Shown: positions 8,290 to 16,930 of the stretch, piece after piece
Layout: each line of letters begins with the position of its first letter
Numbering within the stretch: the stretch's first letter is position 1
NCBI RefSeq assembly: GCF_001642735.1
Contig: NZ_LWHM01000031.1
Location: forward strand, 124,001-188,000
Length of the DNA stretch: 64,000 bases
Direction of reading: 5' to 3'
Origin: Pseudohongiella nitratireducens
Lineage (GTDB): Bacteria; Pseudomonadota; Gammaproteobacteria; Pseudomonadales; Pseudohongiellaceae
Position numbers and translations under genes: made by a program
Notes under the pieces: generated by a model
Seen by the model: only the letters and a program-made list of their open reading frames with translations
The model's database searches: none
What the model was told of the DNA's origin: nothing

Positions 8290-8850
8290 TCAGAAAACTT
8301 CCGGTGGCGGCTGATGCGTATCAACAGGCTCCGGCACCGCTGGCTGGGCGCTATTATCTGGTGTAGTCGCCTCCGATTGCAACAGGTTACGCAGGCGATC
8401 CAGTTGCGCTTCCGCCTCTCTGGTCTCAGCCTGTACCTCCTCAGGCACAGACGGCATAAGAATGGACTGAGGAAAAATCAGATTAAACGTGTGCCGGGGA
8501 TTTTGCATACACAAAATCGTAAAGGTCGGCTCATCATTCTCAGTTCTGAACTCATTGACGCTGCCGTACAACACATCACGGCAATCCGGGTTTTCCATCG
8601 CACGCAATGCGGCTGTTATCAGAAAAGGTTGCAGGCTATCTAGGCTGGGAGGAAGCCAGAGCCGGCTTTCGCGCAAAGGCTGTTTCGGAATACGTTCCTC
8701 TTCCAGCTCCACTGTGACACCCTGCTCTGCAGACAGTGCATCATTGCCATTTCCACCGGTTGGCAATGTAGCCCCACTTTCTGTCTGCGCCGTGACCTGC
8801 ATGCTGCACAACAGACTCATGAGTGCCAAAAATGCCCGGGTGATTTTCAT
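8290..8850 (-). CDS. Secreted protein of unknown function
   Basis: A 186-residue protein with a clear signal peptide (residues 1-21, ending VTAQ) and a good ribosome binding site (GGAAGCAGC before ATG). The mature part has no recognised domain; it contains two cysteines in a short central region (CRDVLYG and ILCMQ), possibly a disulphide, and a long acidic/proline-rich tail with EEVQAETREAEAQLDRLR predicted as helix. Periplasmic location is likely. It lies 110 bases upstream of the RDD gene on the same strand and could share its transcript. Confidence 0.7.
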   Translation of the reverse strand: MKITRAFLALMSLLCSMQVTAQTESGATLPTGGNGNDALSAEQGVTVELEEERIPKQPLRESRLWLPPSLDSLQPFLITAALRAMENPDCRDVLYGSVNEFRTENDEPTFTILCMQNPRHTFNLIFPQSILMPSVPEEVQAETREAEAQLDRLRNLLQSEATTPDNSAQPAVPEPVDTHQPPPEVF

Positions 8851-8981
8851 GCTGCTTCCTACTGCCAGATCTCGCTTAATGGATTACGCTGTTCACATCA
8901 TTTATATCGTCCATTTCGCGACAATCTTAAACTCTGTTAGAATCGCCACCCTTGTCTTTGACCTCTCAGGTAATTGATTTC

Positions 8982-10535
8982 ATGAGTCAGACTGTGACGC
9001 AATCGTCGCCAACCATCCACCTGCTGGATACTACCCTGCGCGATGGTGAGCAAACCCAGGGCGTGTCTTTCACTCCCAAAGAGAAACTGCAGATAGCCCG
9101 TGCCTTGTTGCAATCCCTGAAAGTGGATCGCATCGAAGTGGCTTCAGCACGTGTTTCTGCGGGCGAGCAAAAGGCAGTCGCTGACATTATCGAGTGGGCG
9201 GCACAAGAAAAGCTGGCCGACCGGGTTGAAGTTCTGGGGTTTGTCGACCACCACCGCAGTGCCGACTGGATTCTGCAGGCCGGCGGCAAGGTCATTAACC
9301 TGCTGGCCAAGGGCAGCGAAAAACACTGTCGTGAACAGTTAGGCAGAACGCTGGAAGCCCATGTCGCTGACATCAAAAAGACCGTTGAGTATGCCCAGGC
9401 TAATGGCCTGTACGTCAACATGTACCTGGAAGACTGGTCAAACGGCTATAAAGACAGCCCTGAGTATGTGTACCAACTGATCGAACTGGTGTCCGACCTC
9501 GGTATTGGTCACTTCATGCTGCCTGACACGCTGGGCGTGATGACGCCTGATGAGGTCTACACTGCCCTGTCAGACATGACCAGCCGTTTCCCGGCACAGC
9601 GTTTCGACTTTCACCCGCATAATGACTACGGACTGGCCACTGCCAATGTCATGGCTGCCGTCAAAGCAGGCATCGACACCGTCCATTGCACCATCAACTG
9701 CCTGGGAGAACGGGCCGGCAATGCTTCACTGGCTGAAGTCGCCGTCGTTCTGAAGGACAAGATGAATGTCACCCTGGGTATCGATGAAACCCGCATTGCC
9801 ATGATCAGCCGCATGGTAGAAAACTTTTCCGGCAAATGGGTAGCTGCCAATACGCCGATTGTCGGCGCTGATGTCTTCACCCAGACAGCAGGTATCCATG
9901 CAGACGGTGACCTCAAAGGTGGACTTTACATCACGGCATTGGGCCCGGAGCGCTTTAACCGCAAACGCAGTTACGCGCTGGGCAAAATGAGCGGCAAGGC
10001 ATCCTTGCAGAACAACCTGGAAGAGCTGGGACTGGAGCTTTCCGAAGAAGATCAGAAGAAGGTGCTGGACAAGATTGTCAAACTGGGTGATTCCAAGGCG
10101 GTTATCACGCCCGAGGACTTACCTTTTATTATCGCTGATGTGCTGGAGAGCAGGGAGCTGCGTGATGTTGAATTGCTCAACTGCTATATCGGCAGTGGCC
10201 TTGATGTCGACAGCACCGCCAGCATTCGCCTGAAAATACAGGACGAAATCCGCACCGCTACCGGCACAGGCAATGGCGGATTTGCCGCATTCATGGATGC
10301 CATCACCCGGGTACTTGATCCTCAGCAATTTGCCATGCCGGCTTTGCTCGATTATGAAGTCCATATTCCGCGCGGCGGCCAGATCAATGCCTTGACCGAA
10401 TGTATCATCACCTGGCAGGTAGAAGAGAAAGAGCTGAAAACCCGGGGCATCGATGCCAACCAGGTCCTGGCAGGCGTCAAGGCGACTTTGCGCATGATCA
10501 ACATGCTGATTGCCTCACAGCGTCCAGAAGCCTGA
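8982..10535 (+). CDS. cimA: (R)-citramalate synthase, Leptospira type (alpha-isopropylmalate synthase family)
   Basis: A 517-residue protein from the ATG at 8982 (the frame runs back to a TTG at 8952 without added homology). It has the catalytic barrel LLDTTLRDGEQT, metal-binding FHPHNDYG and NCLGERAGN, a linker with TAGIHADGD, and a C-terminal alpha-isopropylmalate synthase regulatory domain from about residue 390. From memory, the residues that select pyruvate in Leptospira interrogans CimA are all matched: the Leu and Phe in VLGFVD, Leu in NLLAKGS, Tyr and Glu in YLEDWSNG, and Leu-Tyr in GGLYI. It would condense pyruvate with acetyl-CoA to citramalate, the entry to threonine-independent isoleucine synthesis. 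A 2-isopropylmalate synthase remains the alternative. Confidence 0.78.
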   Translation: MSQTVTQSSPTIHLLDTTLRDGEQTQGVSFTPKEKLQIARALLQSLKVDRIEVASARVSAGEQKAVADIIEWAAQEKLADRVEVLGFVDHHRSADWILQAGGKVINLLAKGSEKHCREQLGRTLEAHVADIKKTVEYAQANGLYVNMYLEDWSNGYKDSPEYVYQLIELVSDLGIGHFMLPDTLGVMTPDEVYTALSDMTSRFPAQRFDFHPHNDYGLATANVMAAVKAGIDTVHCTINCLGERAGNASLAEVAVVLKDKMNVTLGIDETRIAMISRMVENFSGKWVAANTPIVGADVFTQTAGIHADGDLKGGLYITALGPERFNRKRSYALGKMSGKASLQNNLEELGLELSEEDQKKVLDKIVKLGDSKAVITPEDLPFIIADVLESRELRDVELLNCYIGSGLDVDSTASIRLKIQDEIRTATGTGNGGFAAFMDAITRVLDPQQFAMPALLDYEVHIPRGGQINALTECIITWQVEEKELKTRGIDANQVLAGVKATLRMINMLIASQRPEA

Positions 10536-10554
10536 TCTTTCTGCGTTACCAGAG

Positions 10555-11643
10555 CTATACTCGGCGCAGCAGCAACAAACCTATCCCGGCTGAAATCACG
10601 ATGGGTATCAGCACGGCGACGGAGGGGCTGATGCCGTAAAGCACGGTGGCTGGCCCCATCGTGCGCTGAAAAATGGTGAAAGCCAGCGATATCCCGATGG
10701 CAACAAACACCCGGTACCCCATCGTTGCTTCACGCAACGGCCCGAACACAAAAGACACAGCCAGAATCACCAGGCTCAAGGTTGCCAGCGGTTGCAGCAG
10801 CTTTTTCCAGAACGCCAGGTAGTAGCTGCTGCTGTCCAGCCCTTCGCTATCGAAGTAACGTGCCAGTTGATACAGCCCACTGATCGACTGCCGGTCCGGG
10901 CGCACCAGCAACACACTCAATAGCGAGGGCGACATATCCACATCCCAGCGCATGGAAGGGTAGGAATCGGCCACCAGGTGCGTACTGCCAAACTGCGTTT
11001 CATCAATATCGCTGAGCACCCAGTACTGCTCCACTGCTCCATCAGACCGGGTACGCTCCACATAGTTACCCTGACGGGCAAACAAGGCACGATTCATTTC
11101 GCGATTTTCATTCAACTCGTAAATCGTAATACCAAACAGCTCAGTGCCGCCCGGTGCGATGGCATTGATATGAATAAACTGGTTGCCAATTTTGCGCCAG
11201 TCACCACCATCTTCGGCAATCACTTCCCCACCACTACGGATCATGGCGCGTTCACTTTGTGCCGTTTGCTGCATTGCTGGAGCAATCCACTGCCCCAGCA
11301 CCAGGCTGAATAACATGACGGCCCAGACCGGCCAGAGTACCCAGGTCACCAGCTTCCAGGTATGAATGCCTGCCGCCTGCATGATCAGCAGCTCATGACT
11401 GGAAGCAAGCACCCCCAGGCCAATCAGGGCACCGCCCAGCGCCACATAAGGCAGCAGTTCATAAATACTGGTGGGCAACGTTCTGAGCACATACAGAACA
11501 GCATCGATTGCGGTGTAAAACTGGTTGGTATCAGCCAGCTCATCGGCCATGGAAAAAACCAGGTCGATGGTAACAATCACTCCCAGCACTACCAGCATGG
11601 CAAAGAAAACGGTTCGGGCAATGTATCGGGCCAGACGTGGCAT
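10555..11643 (-). CDS. lptG: LPS export permease LptG
   Basis: A 362-residue inner-membrane protein from the ATG at 11643, which overlaps the lptF stop by one base (TGATG). It has the N-terminal helix pair, a large periplasmic beta-jellyroll domain (about residues 95-265) and three to four C-terminal helices, as in the LptF/LptG permease family. With LptF and the ATPase LptB it extracts lipopolysaccharide from the inner membrane and feeds it to LptC-LptA. The arrangement lptF then lptG, divergent from pepA, is the standard gammaproteobacterial one. Confidence 0.93.
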   Translation of the reverse strand: MPRLARYIARTVFFAMLVVLGVIVTIDLVFSMADELADTNQFYTAIDAVLYVLRTLPTSIYELLPYVALGGALIGLGVLASSHELLIMQAAGIHTWKLVTWVLWPVWAVMLFSLVLGQWIAPAMQQTAQSERAMIRSGGEVIAEDGGDWRKIGNQFIHINAIAPGGTELFGITIYELNENREMNRALFARQGNYVERTRSDGAVEQYWVLSDIDETQFGSTHLVADSYPSMRWDVDMSPSLLSVLLVRPDRQSISGLYQLARYFDSEGLDSSSYYLAFWKKLLQPLATLSLVILAVSFVFGPLREATMGYRVFVAIGISLAFTIFQRTMGPATVLYGISPSVAVLIPIVISAGIGLLLLRRV

Positions 11644-12773
11644 CAGTGTCCCCCTGCCAGTTTGGCTGAATGATTGGCTGCCCGGCGGAAGGAAGCACGC
11701 TCTTTGGCAACCAGGTACAAACCCGCAATAAAGAACACGGCATGCACCCACCACAGGCCTATCACAGCCGGGATATCACCATCTTCCAGGGCATCCCGGG
11801 ACACTTGCAGCAACATAAAGTACAGGCCATACAACAGCGCAGCAGGCACCAGGCGGGCAAATCGCCCCTGACGCGGATCCACTTTACTTAGCGGTACCCC
11901 CAGCAAAGTCAGCACCGGCAGCAGACAAATCACGGAAATACGCCACTGTAACTCGGCGGTATGAGCCAGGTCAGAGCTGCCAATCAGTTGGGTGGTAGGC
12001 ATCGCTTTTTCACGCAATATGGGTGCAATCGAGGTCGCTTCGGGCAATAAAACACCTTGCACGTCGAACTCTGTCACCGCGTAATTGCCCTGCCCGGGCT
12101 GCCCATCATAAAAATGGCCATTCTCAAGCAGCATGTAACGGCGCCCGCTTTCTTCATCCATCACTGGCCGGGCGGTATCAGCCACCATCACGCGCAAACC
12201 GCCTTCACCTTCCTGTGCGGTTGACCCGTCACGCAGCACGACAAAGGCATTATTCAATTGCCGTCCCTGCTCTGTTTCCGTGATCGCTTCTGCATAAGTG
12301 ACCCGGCTGCCTCTGGCAAATGCCTGAAACTGTCCGGCAACAATCAGATCAATCTCGGTCAACTCTTCCTGCGATTGCCGTAAGCGTTCCGTTTCCTGCA
12401 GTCCCGTAGGCGCGACATACAAACTGACAATGGCCATCACTATCGTCAGTATGGTGGCTATACCCAACGTCAAGGACAACAGCGACTTGCGGCTAAAGCC
12501 ACAGGCATGCAGAACCACCAGCTCGTTCTCTGCATACATCCGTCCATAAGCCAGCAGGATGGCGAGAAACCAGGCAAACGGGACAATGATCATCAGGAAT
12601 TCAGGCAACCGGAACAGCATGAGCATCAGCAGGATATCCGTGGTCATTTGTCCTGCGACCGCATCTGCCAGGTATTGCAGAAAACGTGAGGTAAAAGAAA
12701 CCACGAGTAATATCAAAGTCACTGCAGCAGTGACCTGCAGCAGTTGGCGGGCAAAATAGCGAAATAAAATCAC
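11643..12773 (-). CDS. lptF: LPS export permease LptF
   Basis: A 376-residue inner-membrane protein of the LptF/LptG family. The N-terminus MILFRYFARQLLQVT, the coupling-helix-like GRMYAENELVVLHACG at about residues 76-91 (which contacts LptB), the periplasmic jellyroll domain (about 125-265) and the C-terminal helices are all visible. It forms the LptB2FG exporter with the next gene, to which it is translationally coupled. The gene follows the hotdog thioesterase at 12788-13222 on the same strand after 14 bases, so three genes probably share a transcript. Confidence 0.93.
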   Translation of the reverse strand: MILFRYFARQLLQVTAAVTLILLVVSFTSRFLQYLADAVAGQMTTDILLMLMLFRLPEFLMIIVPFAWFLAILLAYGRMYAENELVVLHACGFSRKSLLSLTLGIATILTIVMAIVSLYVAPTGLQETERLRQSQEELTEIDLIVAGQFQAFARGSRVTYAEAITETEQGRQLNNAFVVLRDGSTAQEGEGGLRVMVADTARPVMDEESGRRYMLLENGHFYDGQPGQGNYAVTEFDVQGVLLPEATSIAPILREKAMPTTQLIGSSDLAHTAELQWRISVICLLPVLTLLGVPLSKVDPRQGRFARLVPAALLYGLYFMLLQVSRDALEDGDIPAVIGLWWVHAVFFIAGLYLVAKERASFRRAANHSAKLAGGH

Positions 12774-12787
12774 CTGGAATGGCTCAC

Positions 12788-13222
12788 TTATTCTTCCGAC
12801 TCGCCAACCAGGCTTTTAAACGCTGGCGGCACAGCCGCTATTTTGTGTTTATCGAAATCGAAGAATACAACGCCCTGTTTCGCGTTACACACCACCCGCT
12901 CCAGGGCCGAGTTGGTCACCTGAAAGCAGATATCGCATCCGTATTTGTTGAAACGATGAACCCCTACCTCTATGACCAGCACGTCATTGGCAAAGGACTC
13001 GGAGCGGTAATCAATACCCAGATCGGTAACAACCATACCCAGACCAAAGATATTGGCCTCTGTCAGGCCCAGACTGGCCAGGAACTGCAAACGCGCTTCG
13101 TGCAGGATATGCACCATGGCAACACTGTTGAGATGCCGTGCATAATCGAGATCACTGAACCGTACGGCATATTCCATACTGAACAGAAACTCTTCCGGCA
13201 TACTGACTTTTACGCGTGCCAT
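12788..13222 (-). CDS. Thioesterase-like hotdog protein
   Basis: A 144-residue protein from the ATG at 13222, which has a GGAGAG ribosome binding site; the upstream extension in the same frame lacks one. The hotdog signature RFSDLDYARHLNSVAMVHILHEAR at about residues 18-41 is a 4HBT variant: the Asp is present and the usual HVNN is replaced by HLNS. It probably hydrolyses an acyl-CoA or acyl-ACP thioester in the cytoplasm. It is the first gene of a likely operon with lptF and lptG and is divergent from pepA. Confidence 0.8.
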   Translation of the reverse strand: MARVKVSMPEEFLFSMEYAVRFSDLDYARHLNSVAMVHILHEARLQFLASLGLTEANIFGLGMVVTDLGIDYRSESFANDVLVIEVGVHRFNKYGCDICFQVTNSALERVVCNAKQGVVFFDFDKHKIAAVPPAFKSLVGESEE

Positions 13223-13296
13223 GATCTCTCCACACCATTGACGGCAAAATGAGCCGCCAATTTTAATCGTCCCGCGTCGCAAAGTACACCAACCGG

Positions 13297-13323
13297 TGCC
13301 TGTATTGCCTTGGCAGGCATTTT
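13297..13323 (+). terminator. Terminator-like hairpin in the pepA leader
   Basis: Arms at 13297-13302 and 13314-13319 form a 6-bp stem with an 11-base loop, followed at once by a run of five T. It lies 60 bases before the pepA start, on the pepA strand. It could terminate readthrough or act as a leader attenuator if transcription begins upstream. Confidence 0.45.
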
Positions 13324-13382
13324 TATCTAGCATGACAGTAATTTATTCGTTTCAGTAGATAGACTTAAGAAGGCCAATTGCT

Positions 13383-14873
13383 ATGAAGTTTCAGTTGCTC
13401 ACTGAAAAAAACCGCCACAAGAAAACCGACTGCCTCATCGTTAACGTGCTGGATGACGGTTCACTGGCTGATACCACGCTTAAAGCCGTGGCTGGTATCC
13501 AGACAGTGGTCGACAAAGTACGCAAGTCCGGTGACTTCTCTGGCAAACTCGCAGAAACTGCAGTCATCAGCCTCACCGATGACCTGTTTGCCAGCCGCTT
13601 ATTGCTGGTCGGCGGTGGAGCGCCTGATAAGTTCGACGCAAAAAGCAGTATCAAAGCGATCCGCGCCGCAGTGTCAGCTCTGGCGAAAACTGCCGCCAAA
13701 ACAGCGACTGTGTCTGCCAGCGGATTTCAACCGACAGATCGTGAAATTGACTGGACCATCACCCGTTTGGTCCAGGAAGCAGGTAATACTGCCTATCAGT
13801 ACGACCGCACCAAAAGCAAAAAGGCCACACCAGCCAAACTCACCACTGTTCAGGTGATGCCCTGTGACCAGATGCCACGCAAAGCACAAAGCGCGGCCAT
13901 TGATCTTGGTGAAGCCATCAGCCTGGGTATGTCGACAGCCCGGGAACTGGGGAATCTGCCTGGCAACATCTGTACGCCTTCTTTTCTGGCCCAAACTGCC
14001 ACGGAAATGGGTCTTAAGTACAAATCACTGAAAGTCAAAGCCCTGACCGAAAAACAGATGGAACGTTTAGGCATGGGTTCACTGCTCTCAGTGGGTCATG
14101 GCTCGAAAGAAGAATCCAGATTAATCGTCATCGAACACAAAGGTGCCAAGAGCACGACCGAAAAGCCATACTGCCTGGTGGGCAAAGGCATTACCTTCGA
14201 TACTGGCGGCATCAGCCTGAAACCCGGCGCTGGCATGGATGAGATGAAGTTTGACATGTGTGGCGCCGCATCCGTCATTGGCACCATGAATGCTGTCGCA
14301 GAACTGAACCTGCCAATCAATGTGGTGGCTGTTGTAGCTGCCGCTGAGAATATGCCCGGCAACCAGGCAACCAAACCCGGTGACGTGGTCACCAGCATGT
14401 CAGGCAAAACCATCGAGGTGCTCAACACTGATGCCGAAGGTCGCCTGGTACTGTGTGATGCCCTGACATACGCTGAGCGTTTCAAGCCAAAATCCGTTAT
14501 TGATGTCGCCACCCTGACCGGCGCTGCCGTGGCTACCTTCGGTAATGTGAACACCGCCATGCTGAGTAATAACGAAGCCCTGGCACAGGAACTGTTTGCC
14601 CTGGGCCAGGACGTCCGCGATACGGTATGGCAGCTGCCACTGGATGATGAGTATCAATCGTTGCTGGATTCCAACTTTGCCGATATTGCCAATATTGGCG
14701 GCCCACGCGCCGGCACCATCACTGCGGCGTGTTTCCTGTCACGGTTCACGGAAAACTTCAACTGGGCCCACCTCGATATTGCCGGCACAGCCTGGAACAG
14801 TGGCGCACAAAAAGGAGCCACTGGACGCCCGGTACCATTATTGGTCGAGTACCTTAAACGACAAAGCAACTGA
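13383..14873 (+). CDS. pepA: Leucyl aminopeptidase PepA
   Basis: A 496-residue cytosolic M17 metallo-aminopeptidase of normal length. The N-terminal alpha/beta domain (to about residue 170) precedes the catalytic domain with the metal ligands in VGKGITFDTGGISLKP and the family signature NTDAEGRL at residues 348-355. It removes N-terminal residues from peptides; in E. coli PepA also binds DNA at cer and carAB, which is not testable here. Ribosome binding site AGAAGG precedes the ATG. It is divergent from the lptFG operon. The usual next gene, holC, is not present. Confidence 0.95.
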   Translation: MKFQLLTEKNRHKKTDCLIVNVLDDGSLADTTLKAVAGIQTVVDKVRKSGDFSGKLAETAVISLTDDLFASRLLLVGGGAPDKFDAKSSIKAIRAAVSALAKTAAKTATVSASGFQPTDREIDWTITRLVQEAGNTAYQYDRTKSKKATPAKLTTVQVMPCDQMPRKAQSAAIDLGEAISLGMSTARELGNLPGNICTPSFLAQTATEMGLKYKSLKVKALTEKQMERLGMGSLLSVGHGSKEESRLIVIEHKGAKSTTEKPYCLVGKGITFDTGGISLKPGAGMDEMKFDMCGAASVIGTMNAVAELNLPINVVAVVAAAENMPGNQATKPGDVVTSMSGKTIEVLNTDAEGRLVLCDALTYAERFKPKSVIDVATLTGAAVATFGNVNTAMLSNNEALAQELFALGQDVRDTVWQLPLDDEYQSLLDSNFADIANIGGPRAGTITAACFLSRFTENFNWAHLDIAGTAWNSGAQKGATGRPVPLLVEYLKRQSN

Positions 14874-14929
14874 ACTGACCGACCAGGCACTGTGCAGCAG
14901 CTGTCTGCCGGACAGCGAGGGTTTACAGT

Positions 14930-15796
14930 ATGACCGGTCATACGCTGCGCAGTGCCATCATCCTGCTTATTGTGGGAAACGCGCTGGCGGTCCTTTCCGA
15001 TGTCGTCATCAAGATAATGGGGGCAGGCGTCCCGGTTTTTCAGTTCATGTTCTTGCGAACGGTACTGACTGTTGGTGTGTTACTGCCTTTTTCCAGGCAT
15101 TTTAGCTGGCGTTCATTGCCACAGGGGTTTGGTATTCACCTGATACGGGCGGCTCTGAGTCTGCTCGGGGTGTTTTGTATGGTCATTGCCCTGACGACTT
15201 TACCCCTGGCAACAGCCAATGCTGTATTCTACCTGGCACCCCTGCTGATCATGCTGTTTGCCTGGCTCGGCTTCAAAGAGCGCCTGACCCTGCTCAGCAT
15301 CAGCGCAGTCGCCAGCGGTTTGATCGGTACCCTGGTGATACTGCAGCCGTTGAATTTCGGCTGGGGCGCTCTGGCGGCGCTGGGTGGCGCCCTATCAATG
15401 GCGCTTAATTCCGTGCTGGTTCGCCTGTTGCCGGATAACCAGACCTCTGTGCAGCAATTGCTGATTAATGCACTCCTGATGCTGCCCTTGTCAGCCATAT
15501 TTTTCGGAATCGAATGGCAATTGACAGCCCCCGGGTTCCGCCCCGACCTGGCCATCTTTGCCTTGACTTCAGGTGTGCTGATCATTTGCTATAACTGGAC
15601 CGTACTACTGGCATACCGCCATGTTGCCGCCAACGCAGTGACCAGCGCCGAGTACACTGGTCTGATCTGGGCGATACTGATCGGCTGGCTGGCTTTTGCT
15701 GAAACACCGGGCTTGGGTTTCCTGCTGGGCAGTGCCATGATTGTAGTACCGTTGGTCGCATTGAGCTTTCGGCAACATAAATACCAGCCATACTGA
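14930..15796 (+). CDS. DMT superfamily (EamA) transporter
   Basis: A 288-residue integral membrane protein with ten predicted helices in two EamA repeats of five. Typical features: an early conserved FMFLRTVLT segment, LATANAVFYLAPLLIMLFAW at the end of the first repeat, and a matching VTSAEYTGLIWAILIGWLAF in the second. Such proteins usually export or exchange metabolites across the inner membrane. The substrate is unknown. It begins 57 bases after pepA and 57 bases before the radical SAM gene, so it may belong to the inserted block between pepA and valS. Confidence 0.85.
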   Translation: MTGHTLRSAIILLIVGNALAVLSDVVIKIMGAGVPVFQFMFLRTVLTVGVLLPFSRHFSWRSLPQGFGIHLIRAALSLLGVFCMVIALTTLPLATANAVFYLAPLLIMLFAWLGFKERLTLLSISAVASGLIGTLVILQPLNFGWGALAALGGALSMALNSVLVRLLPDNQTSVQQLLINALLMLPLSAIFFGIEWQLTAPGFRPDLAIFALTSGVLIICYNWTVLLAYRHVAANAVTSAEYTGLIWAILIGWLAFAETPGLGFLLGSAMIVVPLVALSFRQHKYQPY

Positions 15797-15853
15797 AAGA
15801 ATGCGGGTATTGCTGCGGTCACCTGCAAAAATCACAACAAGGTCCTGATACAG

Positions 15854-16930
15854 ATGGAATCCATATATTACGTGCTTTGCTGGCACTGTCACCGCCGCTG
15901 CAAACACTGCTATGACGATCGCTTTCACCCTTACGTCCGGGATGAACTTGATCAGGTTGTCAGCGAAGCACGGGACAATGCCCCCAGGATTATTGCCAAC
16001 TTACCTGACAGCATGCGTTTTCTGGATGCGGAGGCATCAGGTGATGAAGCAGTATATCGCACAGGCCGGATTATTCTTTCTGGTGGTGATGTGCTGACTG
16101 ACCCTGTCCGGGAAAATGTGCTTTACCCCACGCTGGAAGCGATTCAAGATAAATATAGGGACAAAGGCGGCGTTAAAGTCATCGTTCAGACCACTGGCGA
16201 CCTGCTGACTGAAAAAATCCTTGCTGAACTGCTCGACCGGGGTGTCTGGTCAGTCTCAGCAGCCGGTATGGATGATTATCATGTTGGCATGCAGGGTGAA
16301 AAACGCCAGCCCCTGATCGAAAAGCTCCGTGATATGTTTGAATCTGCGGGCATGATCAGTATGGCGGAACATGCTCAGCGACGCCTCAGTGATGCAGATT
16401 CAACACCCGTCTATACTTTATTCGGCGCCACCGACGAAAGCTGGATTGGCAAGCTCTGGCCCAGAGGGCGTGCCTGGCGCAATGACCTGTCTAAGGCGAC
16501 TATGGCAGATAATTTCTGTAACGCCTGGTCAGGCGGTCTGGGCTTTCTGCAGCAGGGCAAAAGCGGCTCTGAGGTTTCAATCGACCCGGACGGCAATGTC
16601 TACCCCTGTTGTATCAAGACTGCCACACCACTGGGCAACCTCGCCGAAGAGCCATTGACAGAGATCCTCTACAGCGTCGCTGAGCTGCCTGCTATTCAGG
16701 CCATCAACCAGGGACAGCCACAATTGATGGGACTGGATGACGGCTGGCAGGAAAACGATTTCCTGAATGCCTGTCATACGCAAACCCCGACAGGCAATGA
16801 GTATGCAAACCTGTGCATCGGCTGCGACAAGTTTCATCAAACGGTACTTGGGCCTCAACTCAATCAACTGCAGTCACAGCGACGCGCCAAACGCCTTGGC
16901 GTCATCGCCAGCACAGGCCAGCCGGCATGA
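15854..16930 (+). CDS. Radical SAM protein with SPASM-like C-terminal cysteines
   Basis: A 358-residue protein. The 4Fe-4S radical SAM motif CxxxCxxC is C12, C16, C19 (HCHRRCKHCY), followed by a GGD segment (ILSGGDVLTDP) for SAM binding. Beyond the barrel, a SPASM/twitch-like region has IDPDGNVYPCC (C252, C253), a GNLAEEPL stretch and a terminal CIGC pair (C321, C324), consistent with an auxiliary cluster. Relatives modify peptides or small molecules by radical chemistry; the substrate is not recognisable. Its TGA overlaps the ATG of the next gene, so it is coupled to the ABC importer genes 16927-20577. This association is the main clue to function. Confidence 0.85.
   Translation: MESIYYVLCWHCHRRCKHCYDDRFHPYVRDELDQVVSEARDNAPRIIANLPDSMRFLDAEASGDEAVYRTGRIILSGGDVLTDPVRENVLYPTLEAIQDKYRDKGGVKVIVQTTGDLLTEKILAELLDRGVWSVSAAGMDDYHVGMQGEKRQPLIEKLRDMFESAGMISMAEHAQRRLSDADSTPVYTLFGATDESWIGKLWPRGRAWRNDLSKATMADNFCNAWSGGLGFLQQGKSGSEVSIDPDGNVYPCCIKTATPLGNLAEEPLTEILYSVAELPAIQAINQGQPQLMGLDDGWQENDFLNACHTQTPTGNEYANLCIGCDKFHQTVLGPQLNQLQSQRRAKRLGVIASTGQPA

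Noticed and set aside
12779-13252. 157-codon open frame on the plus strand opposite the hotdog thioesterase
   Set aside because: The minus-strand frame has the hotdog signature and a good ribosome site; the plus-strand one is its shadow.
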